Below are positions 1 through 11,500 of a stretch of DNA of 64,000 bases, in pieces; position 1 is the first letter of the stretch; every line of letters starts with the position of its first letter. Source of the DNA: Euwallacea fornicatus (Eukaryota; Arthropoda; Insecta; Coleoptera; Curculionidae); contig NC_089554.1 of assembly GCF_040115645.1 (NCBI RefSeq), forward strand, positions 4,774,001-4,838,000. The letters run 5' to 3'. Under the pieces are notes generated by a model. That model saw only the letters and a program-made list of their open reading frames with translations. It ran no database searches and was not told where the DNA came from. The translations under genes were made by a program, and so were the position numbers.

Positions 1-49
1 ATACTGCGTTTTGATTTGCTGGTTTTATGAATGTTTCATAGGGTTCATT

Positions 50-77
50 AGTTAACCTTACTCTCCTTAAGTTGCAG
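50..77 (+). other. Probable 3' splice site of a 5' UTR intron
   Basis: A pyrimidine-rich run ending TTGCAG at 77 lies 14 bases before the transportin ATG. It looks like the acceptor of an intron in the 5' UTR, whose upstream exon would lie outside the window. If it is real, the gene is not a simple naked retrocopy. Confidence 0.45.
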
Positions 78-91
78 ATACAAAGTAGAAA

Positions 92-2779
92 ATGAATTGG
101 AATCATTGGCAACCTCAGGAAAGCATCCTAGATACTGTGAAAGAGGTATTGCAAGAGGCTCTAATACCTGATAGTGAGGTGCAAAAGAATGTACAAGAAA
201 AACTCAGTATGATTCAAAATATTACTGATTTTGCTTCATATCTTTTGTACATTCTTTCAAACTCTTCATATCCAGAAGACATCCGATCCTTGAGCGGTAT
301 TTTGCTTAAAAACAACCTTGTTGTAACATATCCAACACTGGCACAAGATACCATTGAGAAACTGAAACAAAAGTGTCAGACTCTCTTAAATGATCCATCT
401 AGAGATGTAAGAATGAGCAGCTCAAGCATTATAGTTATCATTGCAAGAGATCATTTAAAAAGTTGGCCAGAATTAATTCCATTCCTTATTAAGTGTTTTG
501 TGGCCCAAAATGAGTATAGTGAAGCTGCTTTAACAACACTGTTCAAGATTTGTGAAGACTTAATTAACCATCAGAAAAACCAGGATGAGATTTATAATAT
601 CACTAAAGAAGTTTTCCCAAAATTTATTGAAATTCTTTCCAATGAAAATTGTGATCTGAACCGAAATATTGTCAAGTTAACCAATCAGTTTGTGCAAGAC
701 TATTTCTCTATCATGAAACAGTCTTTAGACTTGAGTGTATATCTAGCAAATGTTATCCATTTGGCAAACACCAATGATGTTGAATTGCAAAAATATGTAT
801 GCCACACATTTGTGATTTTTGTAGACAAGCAAGAAGAATCACTTTTGCCACATTTGCATGCTGTTATAATGTATCTGTTAGACAAAAATCAGAGTGATGA
901 TTCAGAGGTTCAATTGCAAGCTTGTGAATTTTGGTTAGCCGTGAGTAAGCTACCTACATGCAAAGAAATTTTATCACCATATATTGATAAGCTGCTTCCG
1001 ATATTGCTAAAGAATATGCGCTATTCCCAAGCAGAACTAAACATTATTAAAGACACTCTGGGATCAGATTCTGATCAAAAAGACCTAGCTAAAGATATAG
1101 CGCCTTTTCATATGCGAGAAAGGAATAGCCAGGATGAAGATGACTATTTAATTGATAGTGAAGAAGATGCTGGAGTACAAGTCGATGACTTTGATGACTT
1201 TTATATGGGTTGGACACTAAGAAAGTGTAGTGCAGCTTCCTTAGATACATTAGCTGTTAAATTTGGCGATGATATTTTACCTGTTCTCGTGCCATTTATT
1301 AGTGAAATGCTTAATCATTCAGATTATCTGTTAAAAGAAAGTGCCATTCTAGCTCTTGGAGCTATTGCTGAAGGTTGCATGAGTGGTCTCAAGCCACAAT
1401 TGCCAGAACTGATTAACTTCCTTCAATCCTCAATGTCAGATGAGCATTCTGTTGTAAGAGTGATCACATGTTGGACATTGAGTCGTTATGTTTCCTGGAT
1501 TATTAATGTAAAGGCAGACTCTCCACAGACTTATTTTATTCCAGTTATGTTACTACTTTTAAAGCACTTTATAGATGATAATAAGAGGGTTCAGCGAGCC
1601 GCAGTGTCAGCTTTTTGTGTCTTTGAAGAAGAGGCACAACTTAAATTGGTTCCTTATATTGGTATTATTATTGAAGGTTTTTTATTAGCATTTGACAGAT
1701 TTCAATCTAGGAGCATGTACATGTTGTATGATGCTGTAGGCTCACTTGCTCAATCTGTAGGTACTCACTTAAGTGACATGGAGTTTGTTTCTAAGTTAAT
1801 GCCTCCATTAATGCAGAAATTTATTGAGGGTGATTCTTATTACGACGACCACTGTACTGCCGTTTTAGAATGTTTAGCAAATGTAATTCCTTCCCTTGAG
1901 GTGTCATTTTTGCCTTATGCTGAGATTATTTTCTGCCATTGTCTCCAACTCATAAATGATGCCCTTATTCATAACCTTAACTATCAACAACTTCCTAATG
2001 AATTTGATCCCCCAGACAAAGATGCAATGAGTGTAGCTCTAGATGTTTTATATAGCATGGCTGTAGGATTGAAGAACCATTTTGTAAAATTTGTTACTAA
2101 CAGTAATCTCTTGTTTTTGCTTTTTACAACAGTTCAAGATAGCTTGAATTTGATTAGACAAAACTCTATTGCCCTATATGGAGAACTTGTGACCTTATGT
2201 TTCCCATTTTTGGCTCCCAGTGTTTGCGATTATATCCCTTTGATTGTTAAAAATTTAGATGAAAATAATGATAGTGTATGTAATAATGCTGCATGGGTGA
2301 TAAGCAGGTTGTGCTCAGTCATGGGGGCTAATATTCAACCCTATGCCCAAGAGATTGTTCAACAATTCGTGAATATCTTAAGAGAACCAGTGGTCACAAG
2401 AACCATGCATCAAACTGTGGCTGTTTCTCTATGTACAATGTTATATGTGTGTCCCGATGTTCAGCTTCAAAACCCTACAATTGTTTTAAAAAATTGTTGT
2501 ATGCTAGTTAGAAACGTTCGAGATAATGACGCCAAAGATTTGGCCTTTAGAGGGCTATGTTTGGTTATTGATCGATGTCCTGAGTTTAACAAAACATTCT
2601 TTATTTACTTCTGTGATGCTGCTGCTTCGTGGTTCAACATCCGTTCAGATTTAAAAGATATGATTCGAAATGTATTAATGTCAGTCAAGCATCAGTGCAG
2701 GGAAGACAACTGGGTGCCCTTTTATAGTCAATTTCCAGAACCCCTTAAGGCACGTTTACATGATCTGTATGGGGTGTGA
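92..2779 (+). CDS. Tnpo1-like: Transportin-1 (karyopherin beta-2) homologue, single exon
   Basis: This 895-residue ORF matches the usual transportin length of about 890. Transportin is a HEAT-repeat import receptor that carries PY-NLS cargo such as hnRNPs through the nuclear pore and releases it on RanGTP binding. Visible hallmarks are an N-terminal importin-beta-like region (RSLSGILLKNN near residue 70), an acidic loop rich in D/E at about residues 345-375, the segment TLRKCSAASLDTLA directly after it, CWTLSRY (Trp about 461) and CNNAAW (Trp about 735), which correspond to the cargo-binding tryptophans of the family, and a C-terminus ending FYSQFPEPLKARLHDLYGV. It is clearly diverged: the family's WAIGE after the second Trp is WVISR here. 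The start was chosen because it is the first ATG after a likely 3' splice site at 77 and aligns with family N-termini. No intron interrupts the 2.7 kb frame, so this may be a retrogene or fast-evolving paralogue. The family call is sure; orthology is not. Confidence 0.95.
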   Translation: MNWNHWQPQESILDTVKEVLQEALIPDSEVQKNVQEKLSMIQNITDFASYLLYILSNSSYPEDIRSLSGILLKNNLVVTYPTLAQDTIEKLKQKCQTLLNDPSRDVRMSSSSIIVIIARDHLKSWPELIPFLIKCFVAQNEYSEAALTTLFKICEDLINHQKNQDEIYNITKEVFPKFIEILSNENCDLNRNIVKLTNQFVQDYFSIMKQSLDLSVYLANVIHLANTNDVELQKYVCHTFVIFVDKQEESLLPHLHAVIMYLLDKNQSDDSEVQLQACEFWLAVSKLPTCKEILSPYIDKLLPILLKNMRYSQAELNIIKDTLGSDSDQKDLAKDIAPFHMRERNSQDEDDYLIDSEEDAGVQVDDFDDFYMGWTLRKCSAASLDTLAVKFGDDILPVLVPFISEMLNHSDYLLKESAILALGAIAEGCMSGLKPQLPELINFLQSSMSDEHSVVRVITCWTLSRYVSWIINVKADSPQTYFIPVMLLLLKHFIDDNKRVQRAAVSAFCVFEEEAQLKLVPYIGIIIEGFLLAFDRFQSRSMYMLYDAVGSLAQSVGTHLSDMEFVSKLMPPLMQKFIEGDSYYDDHCTAVLECLANVIPSLEVSFLPYAEIIFCHCLQLINDALIHNLNYQQLPNEFDPPDKDAMSVALDVLYSMAVGLKNHFVKFVTNSNLLFLLFTTVQDSLNLIRQNSIALYGELVTLCFPFLAPSVCDYIPLIVKNLDENNDSVCNNAAWVISRLCSVMGANIQPYAQEIVQQFVNILREPVVTRTMHQTVAVSLCTMLYVCPDVQLQNPTIVLKNCCMLVRNVRDNDAKDLAFRGLCLVIDRCPEFNKTFFIYFCDAAASWFNIRSDLKDMIRNVLMSVKHQCREDNWVPFYSQFPEPLKARLHDLYGV

Positions 2780-2910
2780 TAGAGAGATTCTATATTAAGG
2801 GGAATTAATAATTGGGTGGGAAAGCTTGGGTGCACCTACCTTGAATGTAAGCTATACTTTTCACTAAGATGGGGGAAGGGATTCAGTTCAATTAATTATA
2901 TGAATTTATT

Positions 2911-3050
2911 CAGGGTGTTCCGAGAAAATGTGGCCAATTGGCTAACCACAGGCAATTTGAACATAAAGATTTCTAAATAGATACCCTAAGATTTCTTTAT
3001 GCTTAAAGAATATGGTTAATGGGTTGGTCTTCCTTTTCGGAACACCCTGT
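2911..3050. mobile_element. Short MITE with CAGGGTGTTCCG termini
   Basis: About 140 bp bounded by inverted repeats: CAGGGTGTTCCGAGAAAA on the left and the reverse complement of CAGGGTGTTCCGAAAAGG on the right. The terminus resembles the CAGGGTGTCC ends of the larger elements at 15349 and 60668. It has no coding capacity. Confidence 0.65.
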
Positions 3051-4185
3051 ATGAAAAACTACAAATCGGGACCTCTTTGATTCTTATTTATTACGTACGC
3101 TGCTAGGATGTTCTCATCTTTGACTTCGGTTCTTAAGTTTGTAAGACAATAGCAAATAATATGCTTGCCACGATCACAAGGGACTTATCACAGCCACAAG
3201 GATTTCCTATATTTTTGTAAAGTGTAATAGTATCATAAGAGAGCTTAATAACTCAATATCAATATATTTTAATGTTCTGGTTTTATATTCTAGATTCTAG
3301 TATAATAAGACATTGATATGCAGGGTAGTAGTGCTTTTTACGTTTGACTGAAATTCCTGAGCTCTGAAATTATCTAACTCTGTTAGGTGGGTTTCAACGC
3401 TGATTACATTAATAAGTTGGTAACATTCTAATAGATCAGTGAGTGTATAAATTCATCTATGCATTCCGTTGATAATTACATTTATTAAAATCTGTAGATG
3501 TAGAAGACTTAGAATATAGGAAAATTTCTAACTCAAATCTCTGAATTGATTAAATTATTCTGATTTAGATGTAGATGAATGCTGAGTGTGGAAACAGGCT
3601 GGATTTATTACGTGGTATTATTATAAATTGCTTTCATATATCTTGTATGCACATGGTTGGTGATAAAAAATAACATAGTCATGCTCTTTATATTATACAA
3701 GGAGTGCCAAATAAGTTTTAATAATAACCAAATAATGTATCAAATTAATAATCTGTTTGGTGCTATTCTCTGAGCACGGCCAATTTTCTCTTTGCATATC
3801 GGGGCCTCTTTGCAATAAAATGATTTTGGACGAAGTGGAAGACATTGGGTCGCATACATAAAACGGGTGTCGTCAAAAAAAAACTGGTAGGGCGTTGATT
3901 AAGTTATTTACTATTTCCATCGAATATCTAACGAATAAATAACAGCTGATAGATTTTTCCATGTCATGCCTGTGATATTTCAACACCTACTTGAGGTTTT
4001 TTTAATGATCACCCTTTACATGCGAGTGCGTCAGGCACCTACTTCATATGAAGAATATTTTCTCCACCAACGCAGTATTTATTGCAGTTAGGTGCACTCA
4101 GTTACAGCAATGGTTCGTTAGTGTAGTAGATACTTTGCATCTAGAATATCTACTACAGTGGTATATTTTGTAAATTTATATACTA

Positions 4186-4530
4186 TACAGAGTGTAACCT
4201 ATTATCTCAAATATATTTCACGGCGGCGATATTATTCTACAAATAATAAAAAACAGGGCAAAAATATTTCATATTTTTTCTCATATTCTGCATTGTTCTC
4301 ACGTGTGTCTTGAATTAGATTTTTGAAATTTGGTACACTTATTTTCTTTAAGACAGTCTATAAGAAAATGTTAAAATCGTCGATACCCATATACAGAGTG
4401 TAGTTTTGGGTCATGTACTATTTTTTGCTTTGTATTTTTGTTGGAACATTGTATGAATTGCGATTCCAGATTTAAATTTTCTCTTCAATTCTTCAGCTTT
4501 TTGGTCCATGATGATATGTTACACTCTACA
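4186..4530. mobile_element. Candidate MITE with ACAGAGTGTAAC-like termini
   Basis: The left end reads TACAGAGTGTAACCTATTATC. The right end, read in reverse, is TGTAGAGTGTAACATATCAT, giving an imperfect TIR of about 20 bp. A third copy of ATACAGAGTGTA lies inside at about 4393. The interior arms are not obviously complementary. Confidence 0.4.
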
Positions 4531-5297
4531 TGCAACCCATTGTGTTCTTTTTCTTTGAGAAGTGGAAACTTCAATAATTTCCAATAGAGTTTTGTACTGT
4601 TGAAATTTGCTTAGGAATGATTAAGTGTTCATTCATTAGCAATATTTTAAATGGATTATCATAAATTAATCATCGTAATTCTGACCTGCCCTAAAATCAG
4701 AACTTTAATGTTCATATCAGTACGTGGGTAAACTCTAATATTCGGGAATCATTTGTGGCATTCGAGGTTCGAATGTTTCCCAAAAATAGGTCTGTATTTT
4801 TTTTTAAGTTTTTGTGAAGATCTAAATATTGTTAAGTGATTATGTGTCCAACAGATTACCAAAATTATCGTGTAACCATGTGTCATATGCATTACTCATC
4901 AGATAAGTGTGTGTACCTATGTGATTTTTAAATAAGAGTTATTACCTACCAAATGTATTTGAATATATTTCGCCATAGGTTGAATTCTGGTTATAAGAGG
5001 GTTTTGTTACGTGAATATTAAGTAAGTAGGTATTAGTTGAAATTAAAAAAAATGTGATTTATATTTTGTCTGTGAGATTATGTATCCTAAAGTAGATATT
5101 AGTTAAATTCAAGAATGTGATTTTTTTTTCGTCCGTGACATTAGGTAGGTATCTGATTATTTACTTTTCGTGATAACGCCTGCAATAGGCGTAAATATTG
5201 TTGTGTTATCTGCTATTTAAAGTACCTCATAGATACTAATGAGCTTAGTACCGGTCTTGCCTGGTCGGCGGATTTTCTTCAGGGTACTAGGACGAAG

Positions 5298-5363
5298 ATG
5301 AAAACGTCCAGGATACCAGACTGGCTAATGCCGGCCCTAAATAAAGTATTACTAAAAACATTA
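5298..5363 (+). CDS. Candidate first coding exon of the phosphatase gene
   Basis: An ATG in a locally GC-richer patch opens a 22-codon frame beginning MKTSRIPDWLMPALNK and ending at a good donor (TTA|GTAAGC). It would splice to an acceptor at 5455 (TTTTTCAG). The joined frame is the same frame as the downstream phosphatase exons, but it meets one TAA at 5510-5512. It is therefore either a 5' UTR uORF, a mis-modelled exon or a readthrough case. Confidence 0.35.
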
Positions 5364-5520
5364 GTAAGCGCCTAATAGGTACTTTAAATTTCTAGGATTT
5401 TTCTTGTCTCAATAAAGTTTTTCTAAAACAATGCTTTATGTTTTTTATTTTTCAGGATGCAAGAAACAATATCCAGAAACACAAACTTTCGAATAATTCT
5501 ATTTTAAATTAAATTTTCAG

Positions 5521-5585
5521 AAAATGTCCAGAACATTTAGTCGCACCCCTGATAAAAATCGTCATAGAAGAAATCAGAAAGGGTT
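5521..5585 (+). CDS. Phosphatase gene exon, N-terminal helix region
   Basis: The frame KCPEHLVAPLIKIVIEEIRKG is preceded by an acceptor (AAATTTTCAG) and followed by a donor (GGTT|GTAAGA). The exit phase (1 nt) fits the next exon. It needs two bases from an upstream exon that I could not identify. The alternative is a longer exon from 5456, which carries an in-frame TAA. Confidence 0.6.
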
Positions 5586-8500
5586 GTAAGAAACAACCTA
5601 TTAATTACGGGTTTAATTCAAGCGATAACGGTAATAAAATTTGAACATTTTTATAAGGAGAGTATTTCTGTAGCTACCGATACTTTTCAGCGTATGAACC
5701 TTTGAAGCTGATGCAAGCTGTGATGGCCAAAATAAACGAAGTATGCTTACGGTACCTGGACAATAGTATGTTGTGCTCACTGCCCGCCCCCACAAATGTT
5801 TTTTACGAAACGAGTATATGTGCGAGACGAAACAGACGAAGACGAATGGAAGATCGACATGTTGTAATACATGATTTAAATACGATGTTCAATATCCAGG
5901 TTGATTTTGTAATACCCTGTTTGATGCGCACTCAATTTTTCTTTTCTTTAGGAAACTAGTCCGTCCAGTTATTTTGCAATATTTGACGGTCATGCAGGCC
6001 ACGATGCAGCCTCCTATAGTGCCGCCCATTTACACCAGTACCTAACCGAGAACAAGTACTTTGCAAGCAATTTAGAGCAAGCCTTAAAAGATGCCTTTTG
6101 TAAAACCGACGCGTTATTTTTAGAGAAATGCAATGTCGAGGTAATCTCTAAAGGTTTTTGACTAAAGTCATTATAGTACATTTTAATTTTTTACCAGAGT
6201 CTAACTGGCGGTACTACCGCTGTTGTTGCGTTACTACGGCCTAAAGAAAAGTCGTTGTATATAGCTTGGGTTGGAGACTCTCAGGCATTATTAGTGAAGC
6301 AAGGAAAGATCCTTCAATGTGTAAATCCCCACAAGCCCTGCAGAGAGGTTTGTTGAAAAGTGTTGCAAAGTATTTGCTCTATTAAACCTAACTATTCCAG
6401 GATGAACGCGCGAGAATTGAGCAAGCCGGAGGTTGTGTGATGCATTGGGGAACCTGGAGAGTAAACGGACAATTAGCAGTTTCCAGAGCTATAGGTATAA
6501 TATATCTTGTTGAATAGAGCGCTCCAATTGCGCTTTTCTTTCATTGCTTCCAAGATTAATTAAATAAGACAGAAGCTGCTAAGATTTGAAAGTAGTGTTA
6601 ATTAGAGAAATTCTTGGTATTCAGAGCTAATCTCTAATCTATGGTTTAATTAATTGGTCAAGACAACCTTCTTTTATTTGTCCACATACATATGTAAATC
6701 GCAGTATTGCAGTAATTTTGATAATTTTCTAGGCGATGCAGATTACAAACCTCACGTTACCGCCATCCCGGACGTAAAAGAGATTGCATTGGATGGGGAT
6801 GAAGACTTTTTAATCATAGCCTGCGACGGCCTTTGGGATTATCTCAGTGAAGATGCAGCTGCCCAAGAAGTTTATTATATGATCGCAGAAAATTCAGGTA
6901 TGTTATTGTTTATGGAAACTTATTCACTTTGTAGGGAATTTGTAAAATATACGGGGAAAATATTTTGCGGAGTACAAATTTTATCAGTACAATAAAGCTT
7001 TATACCGGGCGATAATGAAGTTATGTGCCTTAAAAGAGTTCCGATATACAGTTACGGTGTTCTCTGAAATTAAAAAAGTACAAATAGATTTTTTTTGCAC
7101 TCCACTCTTGAAAACTTCCCTATAGGAGAATTTGCTCGCATTGAATCTCCATAAAAGGAGTAATATATTATAAAAAACTGCAGAAAATTGATCTCTATTT
7201 CTGGTGATATTTTAAAAACCATGCATTAGGTACCACCGATCAGGAAGGAGTCAGCGATAGGAGTTTATGCGCTCTATGTCTAATTGTGCTGTCTTACGTT
7301 AAAAATTTCTCAACTTTTCTTTCAACTTCTTGTTAAATTTGCATCCATAAAGAAAGAAAGCGGTAAATTATCCATACACTATGTATTCGATTCTAAATCT
7401 CAATTCAAGAACAATTGAGTACGAAAATTTATTACCCACTTATCTATACAGAGGAAATGATGAGAGGTCTATCAAGCTTTATTACAGTCTTTCTAGACCA
7501 GGAAGCCCGACGTGTTTATTTTCAAAATTAAATATTCATTAGCAACAGCAATTTATAAAAAAATTGGTGAAGGGGTAAGAAATTACGAGTTTTTTGTAAA
7601 TAAGTGGTCGCAATAAAGTTAAGTATTACTTATGCAAGTATCATTGAGATGGTGAGAATAATGTGTAGAACTTTTCAGTTTAGGTCATATCGTAAATCCC
7701 CTGCAGTTAATTATGGAAGATAACTGAATTTGGTTTTGTTATAAATTTTAATATCACCTTGCATATTATAATATTGTACATTCGTTATAGGTAAAATATA
7801 TTCATATTTTAATAATTTTATTAAGCCCAAGGAATACAACTTGTCCGCATTTATCTTGCTTCGAGACATTTATTTTGAATAGACACGGTGACTAATGGTG
7901 CCGATGATGCATAAAGTGTGACTTATGTATTGAAGTTATTATTCCCTTAAAGGACGGCCCCATTAGGTTTAAATAAGTAATACTTATTTCTGTATTACTT
8001 TGAGATAGAGTTTTGGGTGATACAATCTTATCAGTCCTACAAATCGCAAGTAGCATAATATGTAATTTGAAGTCGTAGTTCTAAAAACAATACTTCAAAA
8101 AAGAAATTTTATGTTCTTGATAATTTCAAGATGTAATAAGTTAAACCAATTTCCATTGCATTTAGTTGCTAAAACTCGTGATAGTATTGACCCATACGGG
8201 CTTGTCCGATATGGCGTGGGCTAAAAGTAAAGGCACTCCCCTGTCGAATGAGGGATGATTTGGGTTAAACGTACGTGCCGTTCATACCTATTTATTTGGT
8301 TAGGTGCGCTTTTTCTAAAAACGACTTTTGGTTTCCATTATACGTTGTCGCTTTTAATCCAGCTGCAACGACCTCAATTACGTCCAGTTTGCACCTAATA
8401 AATTTACTACATTTATAACAAGTGGGTGGAGGCCGCTTAATTGCAGTCAAGATTTGATTCAAGGCAGCCATTCATCAGCTCATATTTGTCTTTGTGTTAT

Positions 8501-11500
8501 GTACCCAATTTATATTTAACAACTGTTATTTTAAATGTGATCAGTAACAAGTAATTTGTAGTTACATTCAGAATTTAATGATATAAAAATCATACCATAT
8601 TTGCAGGACGTTGTCGATTTACTTATATATTAGTGTGTGGAAGACTGGTCACTTTGAGTAATTTAATGATAATATTAAATAAAGTGACTCCAGTGAACAA
8701 TGCGATACATTTTTTTGAATGGGTAATTTTCATTAATCAAAGTAATCTTTTGCTACCAATATTACTAGACGTACAAAAAGCTCCCATAATAATATTGCTG
8801 TTCACTTTGTTTAGTCGAAACATTAATTATTCAGGAAGATTCGCTGTAGACAACATACCTGGAATTGACATCACAATCTTGGTAAATTAATTACCTCTCG
8901 TTAGGCGATAATTATTCTCTTTAACTAACTGCTCATCGGCGAGTCTGTGCGATTTTAATATTCATTTTTCTCCTTCTGCGTCTTAATGTTCCTCGCTCAC
9001 AATATTTGTTTCTGATGGAGAATTAGTTTTCCGGCCAACAATGCTAAAAAGCAAACAGTTTTCGTTTCTTGACGGTCTAAATAACACCGTTAAGTGTACG
9101 CTGTACCCGCTTAGGATCATTATTAAACATAACCATAATTTGGTTTAACTCAACCATGCCACGATATTCTTTTATGGATTTAATTTTATTTCTATGTACT
9201 TGGTTCCGTATTGAGTGTGTAGAGCTGCGGAGAAAGTTTTAATTGTTGTTTGTAGGAAGAAAAGAAGTTTTAAGGTATAAACAGGGCCGGCGTTGGTCAG
9301 TATGATGCCTTGGATAAATTTTTTTTATCATCACCTGCTTATCCTAAAGAAAAATTGCCGATCAGAATAGTGCGACCCCTTTCCTGCTCTCCATAAAGCA
9401 TCAATTCTGGTGTTGGTGTGACCTTGATGATTCAAAGGTTATTAACACTGACCAGTCTTATATTTGTGGAAGATTATTGCAGAAGAAGACGATTTCAAGG
9501 TCGGATTTGCGATTCCCCGTTGATTATTTCCATTTGAAATTGACCTTTCTCTTATTAGCTAGATCTCAGTTAAAAAAATTAAATATCACTAGCTTTTAGA
9601 AAATCCTTTATGAATGGAGGTGTATAAACGCGAAAAAATGAGAGGTAGTAGGTTAGTTTCACGTGGGAAGTCCGACGGGCTCTCGCTGATCCATAATTAA
9701 ACGTCTATTGAATTGCAAAAGATATGGCCCACGAGTTCAAGTGCATATTTCAGGGCCTATCACTTTCAGAGCGTACACAGTTATCTCATTCAAATTGGCT
9801 TTCTCACGCCACGCCGATGTATTCTGACATTTCTTGTATTCAAATGCGGATTATTTCTTCTATCTGCTTCCTCGAATCTATCGGTATTGACTTGGGGCAT
9901 TTCTCTTGGGTGGAAATCTTCAGGTTAAAAGGAGTTTTCATTAAAATAACTATTAGTGTTCAACACCAAAGTTCATCATCTCCAGCAATAAAATAGCATT
10001 GTGTCTGTAACCACCAAATATCCTTGAATAGAGCTCGCTCAACGGTGTTTTTCTTTCGGTCTAGTAGAGTTGGACAGCCATAGGCGCCGGCAAGCAAATC
10101 CGGCATTAATAATAATATTTCTTCACCCCAGATAATGGTTTAAATTTGCAAAATTCTTGATGATCAGTTTATGAAACTGGACGTTCTTTGTAAGGAGGAG
10201 TGAATATTTAATGCCGTAACGGGGCAGGTTTGCTTGAAAAAATTACGGTCTTAAAAATTAATGATGCGAGTGCATAATAAAGACTAGTTTGAAGATAATT
10301 CATATTATACCATGAATACCAGAAAACCTAATACTAGGCGTGTTACGTGTGGTACCATTGAATGTAATAAGAGTGACACATATGGGTTTTCGGTAGTCCG
10401 TTGTTGCCGTTATGCAATATCCATTCTTCTAACCTGCTGAAGAAATAAGAATATTAATGGTTAGGAACTAAGAATTCGCCACTACGATTTCTGATAACAA
10501 TGTCCTAACCATTAGTTCACAAGTATCGGAAGAAAGCGGCTCAATCAGTGAGTTTGATTTACGCCTCGTGCGATTCCTGAGCGTTCTAAAATCTGATAGT
10601 TTGGTGAGTCTGGCAATTGCAGCCATTGGTTTGTGTTGCAATTCCTACAAGAGCAAAAAAAATATGTTTTTTCAAGTTACCCATATTTATGGTTTACATT
10701 AAAAACAAAATATATATATTTTTATATATGGGTAATTGGGAAGTACACTTTCCTGGGCTGTGATTTTTTTGGGGTAAAGGGGTGATGATTAAAAATTTCG
10801 CCTAGGACGTCAGACATGCCAAGGCCAGCTGGGAACATTTCATATGTAGATTCTAAAAAAAAATTTGGTACGCCACTGTATTGTACTCTGAAAACTATTT
10901 CAAGGAACCGTCAAAGAAGTTTCGATAAAACACTCTGTCAAGACACATTGAAGGTAGAACCATGCGATTTTCACCTCTTGTTGCCAATAAAATATACTTT
11001 CCACAGATGTGCCTAATCACTCGAATCTATAAACATATCCCTCATTTTGAGGATTCTTAAAATTTCCTTTAGCATTTTCTTTAATGAGCCATCGAGTTTC
11101 CCCACATATATTCATATGTCCACTTCGATTTTAAATATACAAATTTTTCCTTGAAAGTCCATATCTTCATATTCTTGGGCCGTAAATCTAAGATTATCCG
11201 CTACGCCACTGTTTATAAGTTAATCACAAGTTTATTTTGCCTCCATTCTCTGCCGAAGAATAATTGCAATCTAGCAGGTTTAATATTGTTCTTCTTTCTT
11301 CTGCCACAGCCTTTTAGTGACGTGAGTTTATACATAACAATTGTCAACGTTTTATTTTTGTTTACTAATGTAATTCATCGCCGATTCTGTTTTGGAATTC
11401 GAGAATTGATAACAAGGTAAGTCTAGTTGAGAAGTAAAAAAGTAGTTTGGCTGAGGGCTTTGGTTAGATGTGCCGGTGTCCCGACTTTTCAGTGCCACCT

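Larger units (their letters stand above)
2780..5297. other. Intergenic region after transportin
   Basis: AT-rich DNA with no coding frame that I recognise. It holds the transportin 3' UTR, whose end is unclear (an AATAAA lies near 3815 and none is obvious close to the stop), two MITE-like repeats (2911-3050 and 4186-4530), and a short repeat shared with the intron at 48.24 kb. Confidence 0.6.

Noticed and set aside
92..2779. Transportin as a processed pseudogene
   Set aside because: The 895-codon frame is intact with conserved ends and key tryptophans, so it is probably functional.
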